Positions 25,087 through 33,666 of a stretch of DNA of 64,000 nucleotides are shown here, one piece after another. A program made the position numbers and the translations under genes. The notes beneath the pieces were generated by a model. It saw nothing but the letters and a program-made list of their open reading frames with translations. It did no database searches and was not told where the DNA came from. The stretch's first letter is position 1; every line of letters starts with the position of its first letter. This DNA comes from Sphingobium sp. KCTC 72723 (GTDB lineage: Bacteria; Pseudomonadota; Alphaproteobacteria; Sphingomonadales; Sphingomonadaceae): contig NZ_CP060388.1 in assembly GCF_014280435.1 (NCBI RefSeq), positions 434,001 to 498,000 of the forward strand, given 5' to 3'.

Positions 25087-25163
25087 TGGTAGCGGAGGAG
25101 GGACTTGAACCCCCGACATCAGGATTATGATTCCCGCGCTCTAACCAGCTGAGCTACTCCGCC
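25087..25163 (-). tRNA. tRNA-Met (CAU), elongator type
   Basis: A 77-base tRNA with encoded CCA. Acceptor GGCGGAG pairs with CTCCGCT (first pair G-U), the D arm is AGCTCAGCTGGTTAGAGC, the anticodon loop contains CAT in A-A-T-C-A-T-A-A-T, and the T arm is GGGGGTTCAAGTCCCTC. The anticodon and the normal first acceptor pair (not the unpaired position 1 of the initiator) point to elongator methionine tRNA; an isoleucine tRNA with modified C34 is less likely from the body sequence. Confidence 0.92.
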
Positions 25164-25250
25164 CCAAGGGCTTCGCAAGGCCGTTCGACCCTGCGGTGAG
25201 GGCGCGCTATACGCAGCGATGGCGGGCGGGTCAACGGGGGTATGTGCAAC

Positions 25251-26096
25251 TTATTTGCGCCGGACGCTCCATCCCTGCGGCAGCGCTGTGGGCCAGCTTG
25301 CCATCGTGCCGGAATCCACCGCCTCCACGGCTGCGCTGACCAGCGGGCCTAGCTGCGCCATGTCGGGATTATGCCCGGCGCCGGGCGCAGTCACCAGCGC
25401 GGCGGGACTGTGCGCGGCGGCAAACAGCGCGTCGCCCTGCGCCGCGTCCACCCGGTCGTCGGCGGTGCCGAGAATCATGGCGAGCGGCGCATGGATCTTC
25501 GTGGCTGCATCCAGATTGTTCCACTTGTCGGGCAACAGCGCGCCGACCCCGCCCGGCGCGGATTGTGCCAGCGTGTCGAACGTGGACAGGGTGACAACCC
25601 CCGTCACCGGCACGGTCGCGGCAACATGCAGCGCCACGGCACCGCCCAGCGAATGGCCGACCAGAAAGACATGCGCGTCCGCCCCGGCGATGGCGCGGGC
25701 GCGCGCGACGAAGGCGCGGCCATCGATCATCAATCCCGCCTGCGTCGGCGACCCCGGATTGCCGCCGAACCCGCGATAGGACACCACAATGACATGATCG
25801 CCCCGCCCGGTCAGATGTTCGGCATAACGCGCCGCCACCCCCTGATTCGATCCGCGCCCGTGGAAAAACAGAATGACGTCGCGGTCGCCGGGGTCGCCGG
25901 GCCAGTAATAGCCGGTCAGCGCCAGCCCGTCGGCGGTCTGCACCGGCAGGGTTTGTGGCGCGGTCCGCGTCCATTGCGCGATGCTGACCGGGGTCGGGTC
26001 CGCCTTATACACTTGTTCGCGTACTGCCGATGCGCAGCCGCTCAGCATCAGGGTGGCGGCGATCACGCCCGTCATTTTGCCGTTCATGCGCGCCAT
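25251..26096 (-). CDS. Alpha/beta-hydrolase lipoprotein
   Basis: A 281-residue protein beginning M-A-R-M-N-G-K-M-T-G with a lipoprotein signal whose lipobox L-S-G-C puts the lipidated cysteine at residue 21. The hydrolase core has the oxyanion region F-F-H-G-R-G-S-N-Q-G, the nucleophile elbow V-G-H-S-L-G-G, the acid in G-T-A-D-D-R-V-D and the histidine in G-A-G-H-N-P. It is probably anchored in an envelope membrane and cleaves an ester or peptide, substrate unknown. The ATG at 26096 is chosen for the GGAAGGG six bases upstream and because it starts the signal peptide directly; a longer frame reaches 26231. Confidence 0.8.
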   Translation of the reverse strand: MARMNGKMTGVIAATLMLSGCASAVREQVYKADPTPVSIAQWTRTAPQTLPVQTADGLALTGYYWPGDPGDRDVILFFHGRGSNQGVAARYAEHLTGRGDHVIVVSYRGFGGNPGSPTQAGLMIDGRAFVARARAIAGADAHVFLVGHSLGGAVALHVAATVPVTGVVTLSTFDTLAQSAPGGVGALLPDKWNNLDAATKIHAPLAMILGTADDRVDAAQGDALFAAAHSPAALVTAPGAGHNPDMAQLGPLVSAAVEAVDSGTMASWPTALPQGWSVRRK

Positions 26097-26263
26097 CTTG
26101 CCCTTCCGATTGCCGTTCCGGGCCTGATTAGCGCAACGAGCGGCTTTCCGTGTGATTTTTATGTTGCAATCCATTTTGCGCCGCGCCCTAATGTTGCAAC
26201 GCACCACACGCCATCCGGCCACGGGCGCCAACCGGCCATGATGGCTGAGGGAGGAACGACAAC

Positions 26264-27673
26264 TTGCCCTTCCACGAAATGTTTGAGCCTGATGGTTCGA
26301 TACGCCCCTGCTATGACGAAGTGCAGAAGTGGGTGGAACGAACGGGTATATCCGGGCTTAATCGTCGCATGGATGAGGCGGAGGCGATCTTTCGCCGGAT
26401 CGGCATCACCTTTGCGGTCTATGGCGAAGGGGGCGACCCGGAACGGCTGATCCCGTTCGACCTGCTGCCCCGCATCTTCACCGCGCAGGAATGGCGCGTG
26501 CTGGACAAGGGTATTCGCCAGCGGGCGCGGGCGCTCAACGCTTTCCTGCACGATGTCTATCATCGCGGTGAAATCGTGAAGGCCGGCATCATGCCCGCCG
26601 ACATCATTTACAAGAATAGCGCCTATCTGGCCGAAATGGCCGATTTTTCCCCGCCGGGCAAAGTCTATAGCCATATCGTGGGCATCGACATCGTGCGCAC
26701 CGGGCCGGGCAGTTTCGAAGTGCTGGAGGATAATTGCCGCACGCCCTCTGGTGTCTCCTACATGCTGGAGAACCGCGAAATCATGACGCGCATGTTCCCC
26801 GAACTGTTCGCGCAAGGGGTGGTCGCGCCGGTGGACGATTATCCCGCCGAATTGCTCAAAAGCCTGAAAGAAGTCGCGCCGCCTGCGTGCAAGGGCGATC
26901 CGGTCGTGGTCGTGCTGACGCCCGGTTCGCTCAATAGCGCTTATTATGAACATAGTTTCCTCGCCGACCTGATGGGCGTGGAACTGGTAGAGCCGGCCGA
27001 CCTGTTCGTGGACGAAGGGCGGGTGTGGATGAAGACCACGCTCGGACCAAAGGCGGTCGACGTCATCTATCGCCGGATCGACGACGAATATCTCGACCCG
27101 CTGGTGTTCCGCGCCGACAGCCTGCTGGGCGTGCCGGGCATCTTCAACGTCTATCGCAATGGCGGCGTGACGCTGGCGTCCGCACCCGGATCGGGCATCG
27201 CGGACGACAAGGCCGTCTATATCTATGTGCCGGAAATGATCCGTTTCTATCTGGGTGAAACGCCGATCCTCGACAATATCCAGACATGGCAGTGCGGCAA
27301 GCCCGACGAACTGGCCTATGTGCTGGAACATCTGCACGAACTGGTGGCCAAGGAAGTCCATGGGTCGGGCGGATATGGCATGTTGATCGGTCCCAAATCG
27401 ACCGCTGCCGAAGTGGAGGCCTATGCCGCGCGCATCCGCGCCAATCCCAGCGAATTTATCGCCCAGCCAACGCTCGACCTGTCCACCGTGCCGACGCTCG
27501 GCCCGGCGGCAGTGGTCGGCCGCCACGCCGATTTCCGCCCCTATTGCCTGGTCGGCAAGCAGATCCGGCTGGTGCCGGGTGGCCTGACCCGCGTCGCGCT
27601 GACCGAAGGATCGCTGGTGGTCAACTCCAGCCAGGGCGGCGGGGTGAAGGACACATGGGTCTTGCAGGATTGA
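26264..27673 (+). CDS. Circularly permuted ATP-grasp protein (DUF404/DUF407, COG2308)
   Basis: A 469-residue protein of the circularly permuted ATP-grasp type 2 family, predicted to ligate amino acids or make a peptide bond using ATP. Family signatures include N-A-F-L-H-D-V-Y, F-E-V-L-E-D-N-C-R-T-P-S-G-V-S-Y, V-V-V-L-T-P-G and the C-terminal V-V-N-S-S-Q-G-G-G-V-K-D-T-W-V. GGAGG lies 8 bases before the TTG chosen as start; an in-frame ATG at 26279 is the alternative and would lose five residues. It is the first of four genes of a conserved cluster with alpha-E, transglutaminase and proteasome-like proteins. Confidence 0.88.
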   Translation: MPFHEMFEPDGSIRPCYDEVQKWVERTGISGLNRRMDEAEAIFRRIGITFAVYGEGGDPERLIPFDLLPRIFTAQEWRVLDKGIRQRARALNAFLHDVYHRGEIVKAGIMPADIIYKNSAYLAEMADFSPPGKVYSHIVGIDIVRTGPGSFEVLEDNCRTPSGVSYMLENREIMTRMFPELFAQGVVAPVDDYPAELLKSLKEVAPPACKGDPVVVVLTPGSLNSAYYEHSFLADLMGVELVEPADLFVDEGRVWMKTTLGPKAVDVIYRRIDDEYLDPLVFRADSLLGVPGIFNVYRNGGVTLASAPGSGIADDKAVYIYVPEMIRFYLGETPILDNIQTWQCGKPDELAYVLEHLHELVAKEVHGSGGYGMLIGPKSTAAEVEAYAARIRANPSEFIAQPTLDLSTVPTLGPAAVVGRHADFRPYCLVGKQIRLVPGGLTRVALTEGSLVVNSSQGGGVKDTWVLQD

Positions 27674-27699
27674 TGATGGGCAGCGAAACGCACCCACAC

Positions 27700-27796
27700 C
27701 CGTTCGGGCTGAGCTTGTCGAAGCCTTCGCCTGAGCGTCAGCGAAGGCACCTCGCTTCGCTCGGTGCGGTCCTTCGACTTCGCTCAGGACGAACGG
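27700..27796. repeat. REP-like inverted repeat cluster
   Basis: CCGTTCG-xx-CTGAGC-xxx-GTCGAAG occurs at 27700-27723 and, inverted, at 27771-27796. Between them GCCTTCGC (27723-27730) and GCGAAGGC (27741-27748) form another hairpin. The unit resembles the dispersed repeats found between genes in sphingomonad chromosomes. It sits between two genes of one cluster, where a folded RNA could protect or attenuate the transcript. Confidence 0.75.
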
Positions 27797-27812
27797 AATA
27801 TGGGATAGTCAC

Positions 27813-28745
27813 ATGCTGAGCCGGACCGCTGAAAATCTCTTCTGGATGGCCCGCTATATGGAGCGGGCCGAAGCCACCGCACGACTGCTGACCATGGGCC
27901 AGCGTATGGCGATATTGCCGGGCGCGCATCACCGCGACGAATGGCGCTCCGTCGTCCGCGCCACCGGCTCTGGCCATCAATTTCCCGAAGGCGTGCAAGT
28001 CACCGAAAGCGACGTCGTATCCTTCCTGATGCTCGACCTCGACAATCCCAGTTCGATCCGCTCCTGCCTGCTCAAGGCCCGCGCCAACGCCAAATCCGCG
28101 CGCACCATGTTGACGCAGGATATGTGGGAAGCATTGAACGATGGCTGGCGCAAGCTGGACAGCTATGATGTCGGCGAAGCGCGGCAGCAGCTTCCCGCCC
28201 TGATCGACTGGGTCAAGACCCGCGTCATGACCTTTCGCGGCGCGACCCATTCGGGCCAGTTGCGTAATGAAGGGCATGACTTCTTGCGCTGCGGTTCCGC
28301 GCTGGAACGGGCGCAGATGACGTTGCGGCTGCTGGACGTCAAATATTATGTCTTGCTGCCCGAAACCGAAGTCATCGGCGGCAATCGCGACCATTATCAA
28401 TGGACGTCCGTGTTGCACGCCTTGTCGGGCAGCCGCGCCTATCACCATGTCTATGGCGGCACCTACACCCCCTGGCAGATCACCGATTTCCTGATGCTCA
28501 ACCGCATGTTCCCGCGCAGCGTCGCCTATTGCTACGACCAGCTTGCCTACCGGCTGCACCGTCTGGCGGGCTGGCACGACGCGCGCGATCCCTGCCATGA
28601 CACGGTGCAGGAAATGGTGTCCGCGCTGGAGAAGCTGGACAGCGGCGAAATCTTCCGCTTCGGCCTGCACGAAACGGTGCAGCACGGCCTGTCGATGACC
28701 AACAAGCTGGGGGTGGAGATCGCCGAAGCCTATCATTTCGGCTGA
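27813..28745 (+). CDS. Alpha-E domain protein (DUF403, COG2307)
   Basis: A 310-residue all-helical alpha-E protein starting M-L-S-R-T-A-E-N-L-F-W-M-A-R-Y-M-E-R-A-E, the classical N-terminus of the family. Its biochemical role is unknown, but it is nearly always encoded beside the permuted ATP-grasp protein and a transglutaminase-like protein. It has been proposed to take part in a peptide synthesis or tagging pathway. Here it is separated from the ATP-grasp gene by 139 bases filled with REP-like repeats and is followed by the transglutaminase gene 18 bases later. Confidence 0.9.
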   Translation: MLSRTAENLFWMARYMERAEATARLLTMGQRMAILPGAHHRDEWRSVVRATGSGHQFPEGVQVTESDVVSFLMLDLDNPSSIRSCLLKARANAKSARTMLTQDMWEALNDGWRKLDSYDVGEARQQLPALIDWVKTRVMTFRGATHSGQLRNEGHDFLRCGSALERAQMTLRLLDVKYYVLLPETEVIGGNRDHYQWTSVLHALSGSRAYHHVYGGTYTPWQITDFLMLNRMFPRSVAYCYDQLAYRLHRLAGWHDARDPCHDTVQEMVSALEKLDSGEIFRFGLHETVQHGLSMTNKLGVEIAEAYHFG

Positions 28746-28763
28746 GCCAGAAAGGGGGGCGTC

Positions 28764-29636
28764 ATGAAATTGCTGGTCCGTCATCAGACCATCTACCGTT
28801 ACGACGCATCGGCTGGCCGGGTGGCGATGCGCCTGAAACTCATGCCGGTCGATACGCCCGCGCAAACCGTGCTGGACTGGCAGGTCAGCGTCAACGACGT
28901 GCCGCTCACTGCCTTTCACGCCAACAGCTATGGCGAGAGGGAAGCGATCTGGGTGCGGCAGGACGGGCTGGACCATGCCACCATCGTCGCGCAGGGGCTG
29001 GTCGAAACGCGCGAGACGCATGGCGTGGTCGGCGGCCCCGCCAGCCGCGTCCACGCGCTCCATTATCTGCGCGACACCCCGCTGACGCAGGCGTCCGACG
29101 GCATCGCCGCCATGGCCCGCGCGCTGCCCGACCATGATGGCCCGCTCGCCCGGCTCCACGCGCTGTCCGCCGCCGTCACCACCGCGGTCAGCTATCGCGC
29201 GGGCGTCACCACGTCGGCCACCACAGCGGCGCAGGCGTTCGCGCTGGGCGCGGGCGTGTGCCAGGATCATGCGCAAATCTTCATCGCGGGCGCCCGCGCC
29301 ATCGGCATCCCCGCCCGCTATGTGACGGGCTATCTGCTCAGCGGCGACGGCAGCGCCCTGCACGAAACCCATGGCTGGGCCGAAGCTTTGGTGCCTGAAC
29401 TCGGCTGGATCGGCTTCGACCCGTCCAACGCGGTGTGCGTGACCGAACGCTATCTGCGCGTCGCCAGCGGGCTGGACGCCGATGACGCCGCGCCGATCCG
29501 TGGCACCATCACCGTGGCGGGCGCAATCAGCATCGACGCGGACGTTCAGATCGCGCAGGCGCAGGACGGGGTGGAGGAAAGGCAGTTGCAGCGGCAACAG
29601 CAGCAGGCTACCCCGCCAACAACCCCACGGGGCTGA
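28764..29636 (+). CDS. Transglutaminase-like cysteine protease (COG1305)
   Basis: A 290-residue cytoplasmic protein with the bacterial transglutaminase N-terminal domain (M-K-L-L-V-R-H-Q-T-I-Y-R-Y) and the catalytic triad in G-A-G-V-C-Q-D-H-A (cysteine), H-E-T-H-G-W-A-E-A (histidine) and G-F-D-P-S-N (aspartate). Members of this family act as peptidases or amidases more often than as cross-linkers. It follows the alpha-E gene closely with GGGGGG as ribosome binding site. The C-terminal tail is glutamine-rich. It belongs to the predicted peptide tagging/degradation cluster. Confidence 0.88.
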   Translation: MKLLVRHQTIYRYDASAGRVAMRLKLMPVDTPAQTVLDWQVSVNDVPLTAFHANSYGEREAIWVRQDGLDHATIVAQGLVETRETHGVVGGPASRVHALHYLRDTPLTQASDGIAAMARALPDHDGPLARLHALSAAVTTAVSYRAGVTTSATTAAQAFALGAGVCQDHAQIFIAGARAIGIPARYVTGYLLSGDGSALHETHGWAEALVPELGWIGFDPSNAVCVTERYLRVASGLDADDAAPIRGTITVAGAISIDADVQIAQAQDGVEERQLQRQQQQATPPTTPRG

Positions 29637-29664
29637 ACCAGATTTTTGCGGGAGCCTGCGGGCA

Positions 29665-30402
29665 ATGACCTATTGTGTGGCAGTGCGCGTGGACCAGGGG
29701 CTGGTCATGCTGTCGGACACGCGCACCAATGCGGGCATGGACAATATCGCCCGCTTCCGAAAAAGCTTCACCTACGTCGTGCCGGGCGAACGGGCGATCA
29801 CGTTGCTCTGTTCGGGCAACCTGTCGATCACGCAGGGGGTGAAGGCGCGGCTGAGCAAGGCGATCAAGGACGAAAAGTCCGACCCGCAAGTCGAAACCAT
29901 CCTCAACTGCGACACGATGCACCGCGCCGCGCAGATCGTGGGCGACGCCATGCGCGCGATGCAGACCAAATATCGCGAAAGCATCGAAATGGGCGGATCG
30001 GGCGCCAGCGCGTCGATCATGATTGCGGGCCAGCGCAAGGGCGGCAAACCGCGCCTCTACCTCGTCTACAGCGCAGGCAATTTCATCGAAGCGACCGAGG
30101 ACACGCCCTTCTTCCAGATTGGCGAGCATAAATATGGCAAGCCCATCCTTGACCGTATCATCAAGCGCGAAACCACGCTGGAGGATGCGACCAAGGCCGT
30201 GCTGGTGTCGATGGATTCGACGCTCCGCTCCAACCTTTCGGTCGGTATGCCGCTCGACCTCACCGTCATCCCCACCAACGCCTTCGACTTCCGCGTCCGC
30301 ACCCGCATCGAAGCGGACAATGAGGAGTTTGCGATGATCTCCCAAAGCTGGAGCGCCGCCCTGCGCAAGGGCTTCGAGGACTTGCCCAACGTCTTGGATT
30401 GA
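29665..30402 (+). CDS. Proteasome-like peptidase (Anbu/COG3484 type)
   Basis: A 245-residue protein of the proteasome beta-subunit superfamily. It begins M-T-Y-C-V-A-V-R-V-D-Q-G-L-V-M-L-S-D-T-R-T-N-A-G, so removal of Met exposes the nucleophilic threonine at position 2 expected for Ntn hydrolases. S-D-T-R-T and the later C-S-G-N-L and V-Y-S-A-G-N-F segments fit the Anbu/COG3484 group, which forms ring-shaped peptidases distinct from HslV. The ATG at 29665 follows the transglutaminase gene by 28 bases. It is presumed to degrade peptides or tagged proteins made by the upstream ligase genes. Confidence 0.88.
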   Translation: MTYCVAVRVDQGLVMLSDTRTNAGMDNIARFRKSFTYVVPGERAITLLCSGNLSITQGVKARLSKAIKDEKSDPQVETILNCDTMHRAAQIVGDAMRAMQTKYRESIEMGGSGASASIMIAGQRKGGKPRLYLVYSAGNFIEATEDTPFFQIGEHKYGKPILDRIIKRETTLEDATKAVLVSMDSTLRSNLSVGMPLDLTVIPTNAFDFRVRTRIEADNEEFAMISQSWSAALRKGFEDLPNVLD

Positions 30403-30427
30403 AGGGGCAGGGGGCATTGCCTACCTT

Positions 30428-30517
30428 CGTCATCCTGAATTTATTTCAGGATCCATTCGGCCGGATCAAGCAGGTGTGGTGACGAGAAATGGATGCTGAA
30501 CCAAGTTCAGCATGACG
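30428..30517. repeat. Inverted pair of REP-like elements
   Basis: A 30-base unit with the frame CGTCATxCTGAA...TTCAGxATCCATT occurs at 30428-30457 and in inverted form at 30488-30517. Each unit can fold by itself, and the pair can form a long cruciform. Such palindromic units are common between genes in alphaproteobacteria. Here the pair follows the proteasome-like gene and may end its transcript. Confidence 0.75.
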
Positions 30518-30673
30518 TTGACGCATAACGCAAAGTCCCATGCGATCACGCTGTTCTGAGTGACGGCGCAATCAGCACGCCACACCCTCTCGCACCCCCC
30601 CAAACTTGACGCTGCCCCACGCCACCCATAACGTCCCCCAACGGCCCGCGCGGCACAGGGAGGCAGCATTTCC

Positions 30674-31669
30674 ATGGAAGAAATCACCAGGGAGCGCCCG
30701 CCCGGCTATCGCTACGCCCGCCGTGGCACGCTCCCGCTGATCCGGCAGTTGTCGGTCATCGACAATCGCCGCAACGCGCTGCTGCTGGCGTTCCAATGGG
30801 CGGTCATCGTCACCGCTATGATCGTCGCCATCCGCATCGACAGCATCCCGGTCTATCTGGTCGCAGGCGTCATCATCGGCACGCGCATCCAGTGCCTTGC
30901 CGTCATCATGCACGATGCCTGCCACAATGTCTTTTTCAGCAACCGCCGCGCCAACGACCTGATCGGCGACATTTTCGTCGCCTATCCGCTGATGCTCAGT
31001 CTCGACCTCTATCGCGCCAACCATATGCAGCATCACCGCTACACCAACACCGTCCACGATTATGACTATCGCATCCAGCGGCGCGACCCCGACCAGCATT
31101 TTCCCAAGTCGCCGCGCGGCATGGCCCGGCTGTTGCTGCGCAGCGTCACGGGTCTCAACTATTACCGCATCGCGCGGGCCGGGCGCATCTGGGCGCCCAT
31201 CGCCAACTTCCACAATCCCAAACGCTTCGGCTTCGACTACCGCCTGTCCTTGCGGCTGCGCTATGTCGTCTGGGCGGTGCTGGTCTATGGCGCGATCCTG
31301 TGGTCGCCCTTCCGCTGGCAGATACTGGGCCTCATCCTCATCCCGCAATTTTTCTGGGTCAACGTCTTCAACCGCATCCGCGCCATGGCCGAACATAATG
31401 GTCTGCCCGACAGCCAGGAACTCAACGGCACCCGCACCGTCATCCCGACCCTGGTCGACCGCGTCCTCATCGGCCCGATGAACGTCAGCTATCATCTGGA
31501 ACATCATCTGTTCCCCTCCGTCCCCTGGCACAATCTGCGCCGCCTGCACCGCCATCTGATGACCGACCCGGCCTATGCCGCCAACGCGCATGTGACGCCC
31601 GGCTATTGGGGGATGATCAAGGAATTGATGGTGAAGGGTGAGGGGAAGGGGAGCGCCACGCATCGTTGA
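30674..31669 (+). CDS. Membrane fatty acid desaturase family protein
   Basis: A 331-residue integral membrane di-iron enzyme. The three histidine boxes are H-D-A-C-H at 80-84, H-M-Q-H-H at 117-121 and the late H-L-E-H-H-L-F-P, with hydrophobic segments near residues 38-73 and 195-225. It probably introduces a double bond or hydroxyl into an acyl chain or carotenoid-like lipid at the inner membrane. No partner gene nearby points to its substrate. The ATG is preceded by GGGAGG about 12 bases upstream. Confidence 0.88.
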   Translation: MEEITRERPPGYRYARRGTLPLIRQLSVIDNRRNALLLAFQWAVIVTAMIVAIRIDSIPVYLVAGVIIGTRIQCLAVIMHDACHNVFFSNRRANDLIGDIFVAYPLMLSLDLYRANHMQHHRYTNTVHDYDYRIQRRDPDQHFPKSPRGMARLLLRSVTGLNYYRIARAGRIWAPIANFHNPKRFGFDYRLSLRLRYVVWAVLVYGAILWSPFRWQILGLILIPQFFWVNVFNRIRAMAEHNGLPDSQELNGTRTVIPTLVDRVLIGPMNVSYHLEHHLFPSVPWHNLRRLHRHLMTDPAYAANAHVTPGYWGMIKELMVKGEGKGSATHR

Positions 31670-31844
31670 AGAAGTCACGCCAATGCACGCCCCGCTTCCA
31701 AAACGGTCGTTTCGCATAAATCAGATAAGGCCAGCACTGGATTCTTCGACCGGCTCGTCGCTGCCTTGCTCTTTATCAGAATTGCATTTGCCCGCCCAAA
31801 GCAGGGGCGGGCAACTGGCGCAGTCTAGACGATGAAACGCATGG

Positions 31845-32243
31845 CTATTCAGGGAAATGGATGCCGCATAGCTTGTTTCCATCTGGATCGCGGAAATAAG
31901 CGAGTTCAATCTTGCCCATCGAGGCAGTCTCGCGAGGACCAGGCGCTGCCTCGATCGACGTCCCACCATTGGCGACCGCGACATCGTGAAACTGTTTCAC
32001 CTGCTCTGGTGAATTGCATGAAAAAGCAACGGTGCTGCCGTTCGAGACGGTTGCCGGTTCGTCGTTGATCGGCTGGGTAACTATGAAATTGGCCCCGTTC
32101 CCACTATTGTAGATCAGGCGCTTGTGGCCACTGTCGGCCACGTTGACGGTCGCGTCCCCGACCCCAATTGTGCCTAATATCGTGTCGTAAAAGCGCTTTG
32201 CCCGTTCGATGTCGTTAGATCCGACCATCGTGTGAAAAAGCAT
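31845..32243 (-). CDS. VOC-family (glyoxalase/dioxygenase fold) protein
   Basis: A 132-residue single VOC-fold protein starting M-L-F-H-T-M-V-G-S-N-D-I-E-R-A-K-R-F-Y-D. The beta-alpha-beta-beta-beta repeats and the terminal Y-F-R-D-P-D-G-N-K-L motif are typical of small VOC proteins; likely metal ligands are H4, and the glutamate of K-I-E-L-A-Y-F. Function within the superfamily (isomerase, resistance protein, lyase) cannot be told. AGGAGA lies eight bases before the ATG. Confidence 0.85.
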   Translation of the reverse strand: MLFHTMVGSNDIERAKRFYDTILGTIGVGDATVNVADSGHKRLIYNSGNGANFIVTQPINDEPATVSNGSTVAFSCNSPEQVKQFHDVAVANGGTSIEAAPGPRETASMGKIELAYFRDPDGNKLCGIHFPE

Positions 32244-32681
32244 GTGAATTCTCCTATCAGGGTAACGTCATGATTGAACACCGCCCCTGCTGCGGCAATA
32301 GCATAATCGGACGGTAGGTCACGCTCGGACCATCGTGGCGCACATCCCCCTTACCTTGCCATCCCATAGCCTGTCCTATCAACCTATCCTCTGATCCACC
32401 CTACCGAATGAACCCCGCGCACCCCTCCCGCCCAACCCCAACCCCAACCCCGCGCCGCACCCCGCCCGCCACGCTGTTACTTTACCGTAACTTCCCCGTT
32501 ACTCACCCGTATCTTCCCCGTAGCAATTCCCCCCAAATCGCCCCACGACAGTGTGAACTTCGCCCCCACGGCGGGCCGTCCCACAGCCCAGCTTCACGCC
32601 CCCCAAGCAAAAGCATCCCTTGCTTGGTGGGCGTCACGGCCTATCTCTCCCACCAGTCCGAATCGCAGTTGAAGGCACGCC
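32244..32681. other. Intergenic region upstream of trxB with a C-rich tract
   Basis: No gene is supported in these 438 bases. Around 32431-32451 the plus strand is (CCCCAA)-repeated, so the minus strand has four G-runs separated by TT and could form a G-quadruplex. Short repeats of TTCCCCGT follow near 32490-32525. Promoters for the divergent VOC and trxB genes must lie here, but no clear -35/-10 pair stands out. Confidence 0.5.
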
Positions 32682-33644
32682 ATGACCGCTACCCATTCCA
32701 CCCGTATGCTCATTCTGGGGTCCGGCCCGGCCGGTTTGTCCGCCGCCATCTATGGCGCGCGCGCAGGTCTGGCGCCGATCGTGGTGCAGGGGATGCAGCC
32801 GGGCGGGCAGTTGACCATCACCACCGACGTGGAAAATTATCCGGGGTTCAAGGATGTGGTCCAGGGTCCATGGCTGATGGAGCAGATGCAGGCGCAGGCC
32901 GAGCATGTCGGTGCGCAGATGATGTATGACCAGATCGTCGATGTGGACTTGTCGCAGCGGCCCTTCCGCCTGCGCGGCGACGGCGGCGTGGTCTATGTCT
33001 GCGACACGTTGGTCATCTGCACCGGCGCGCAGGCCAAATGGCTGGGCGTCGAGGGGGAGGAGGCTCTGGCGGGCAAGGGCGTGTCGGCCTGCGCCACCTG
33101 CGACGGCTTCTTCTATCGCGGCAAGAAGGTGGTGGTGATCGGCGGCGGCAATACGGCGGTCGAAGAAGCGTTGTATCTGACCAACCACAGCCATGACGTG
33201 ACTCTGATCCACCGCCGCGACACGCTGCGCGCCGAAAAGATATTGCAGGAAAGGCTCCACGCCCACCCGAACATCAAGGTGCTGTGGAACAAAGAAGTCG
33301 CCCGCTTCGTCGGCGGCGGCACCCCGGTCGGGCTGGTCGGCGTCGACCTCATTGACACAGTAACCGGCGAAGCCTCGCACGAACCCACCGATGGCGGTTT
33401 CGTCGCCATCGGCCATCATCCCGCGACCGAACTGTTCACTGGCAAACTGCCGATGGACGAAGGCTATCTGCTGGTGGAAAAGGGGACGAGCCGCACGTCG
33501 ATCCCCGGCGTGTTCGCGGCGGGCGACGTCACCGACAAAATCTATCGGCAGGCCGTGACGGCGGCGGGCATGGGCTGCATGGCCGCGCTCGACGTGGAGA
33601 AGTTTCTCGCCGAAGCGGATTTCGAGGCGATGGCGGCGGAGTGA
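32682..33644 (+). CDS. trxB: Thioredoxin-disulfide reductase
   Basis: A 320-residue flavoenzyme that passes electrons from NADPH to thioredoxin. FAD binding starts at I-L-G-S-G-P-A-G-L-S (11-20), the redox-active disulfide is C-A-T-C at 137-140, NADPH binding is G-G-G-N-T-A near 154-159 with the H-R-R-D segment, and the C-terminal A-A-G-D-V-T closes the FAD site. Length and order are standard. It ends in front of a long hairpin shared with the convergent acyl carrier protein gene. Confidence 0.95.
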   Translation: MTATHSTRMLILGSGPAGLSAAIYGARAGLAPIVVQGMQPGGQLTITTDVENYPGFKDVVQGPWLMEQMQAQAEHVGAQMMYDQIVDVDLSQRPFRLRGDGGVVYVCDTLVICTGAQAKWLGVEGEEALAGKGVSACATCDGFFYRGKKVVVIGGGNTAVEEALYLTNHSHDVTLIHRRDTLRAEKILQERLHAHPNIKVLWNKEVARFVGGGTPVGLVGVDLIDTVTGEASHEPTDGGFVAIGHHPATELFTGKLPMDEGYLLVEKGTSRTSIPGVFAAGDVTDKIYRQAVTAAGMGCMAALDVEKFLAEADFEAMAAE

Positions 33645-33666
33645 ACCGGAACGGCGGGTGTCCTAA

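Noticed and set aside
25087..25163. Initiator tRNA for formylmethionine
   Set aside because: The first acceptor position is paired (G-U) and the anticodon stem lacks the three consecutive G-C pairs of initiators, so an elongator is more likely.
26159..27697. 512-codon frame opposite the ATP-grasp gene
   Set aside because: Antisense shadow of a well-conserved protein; its sequence is rich in H, R and D as expected of reversed GC-rich codons.
32401..32530. CRISPR-like short repeats in the C-rich region before trxB
   Set aside because: The repeats are only 6-8 bases, irregularly spaced and without equal-length spacers.
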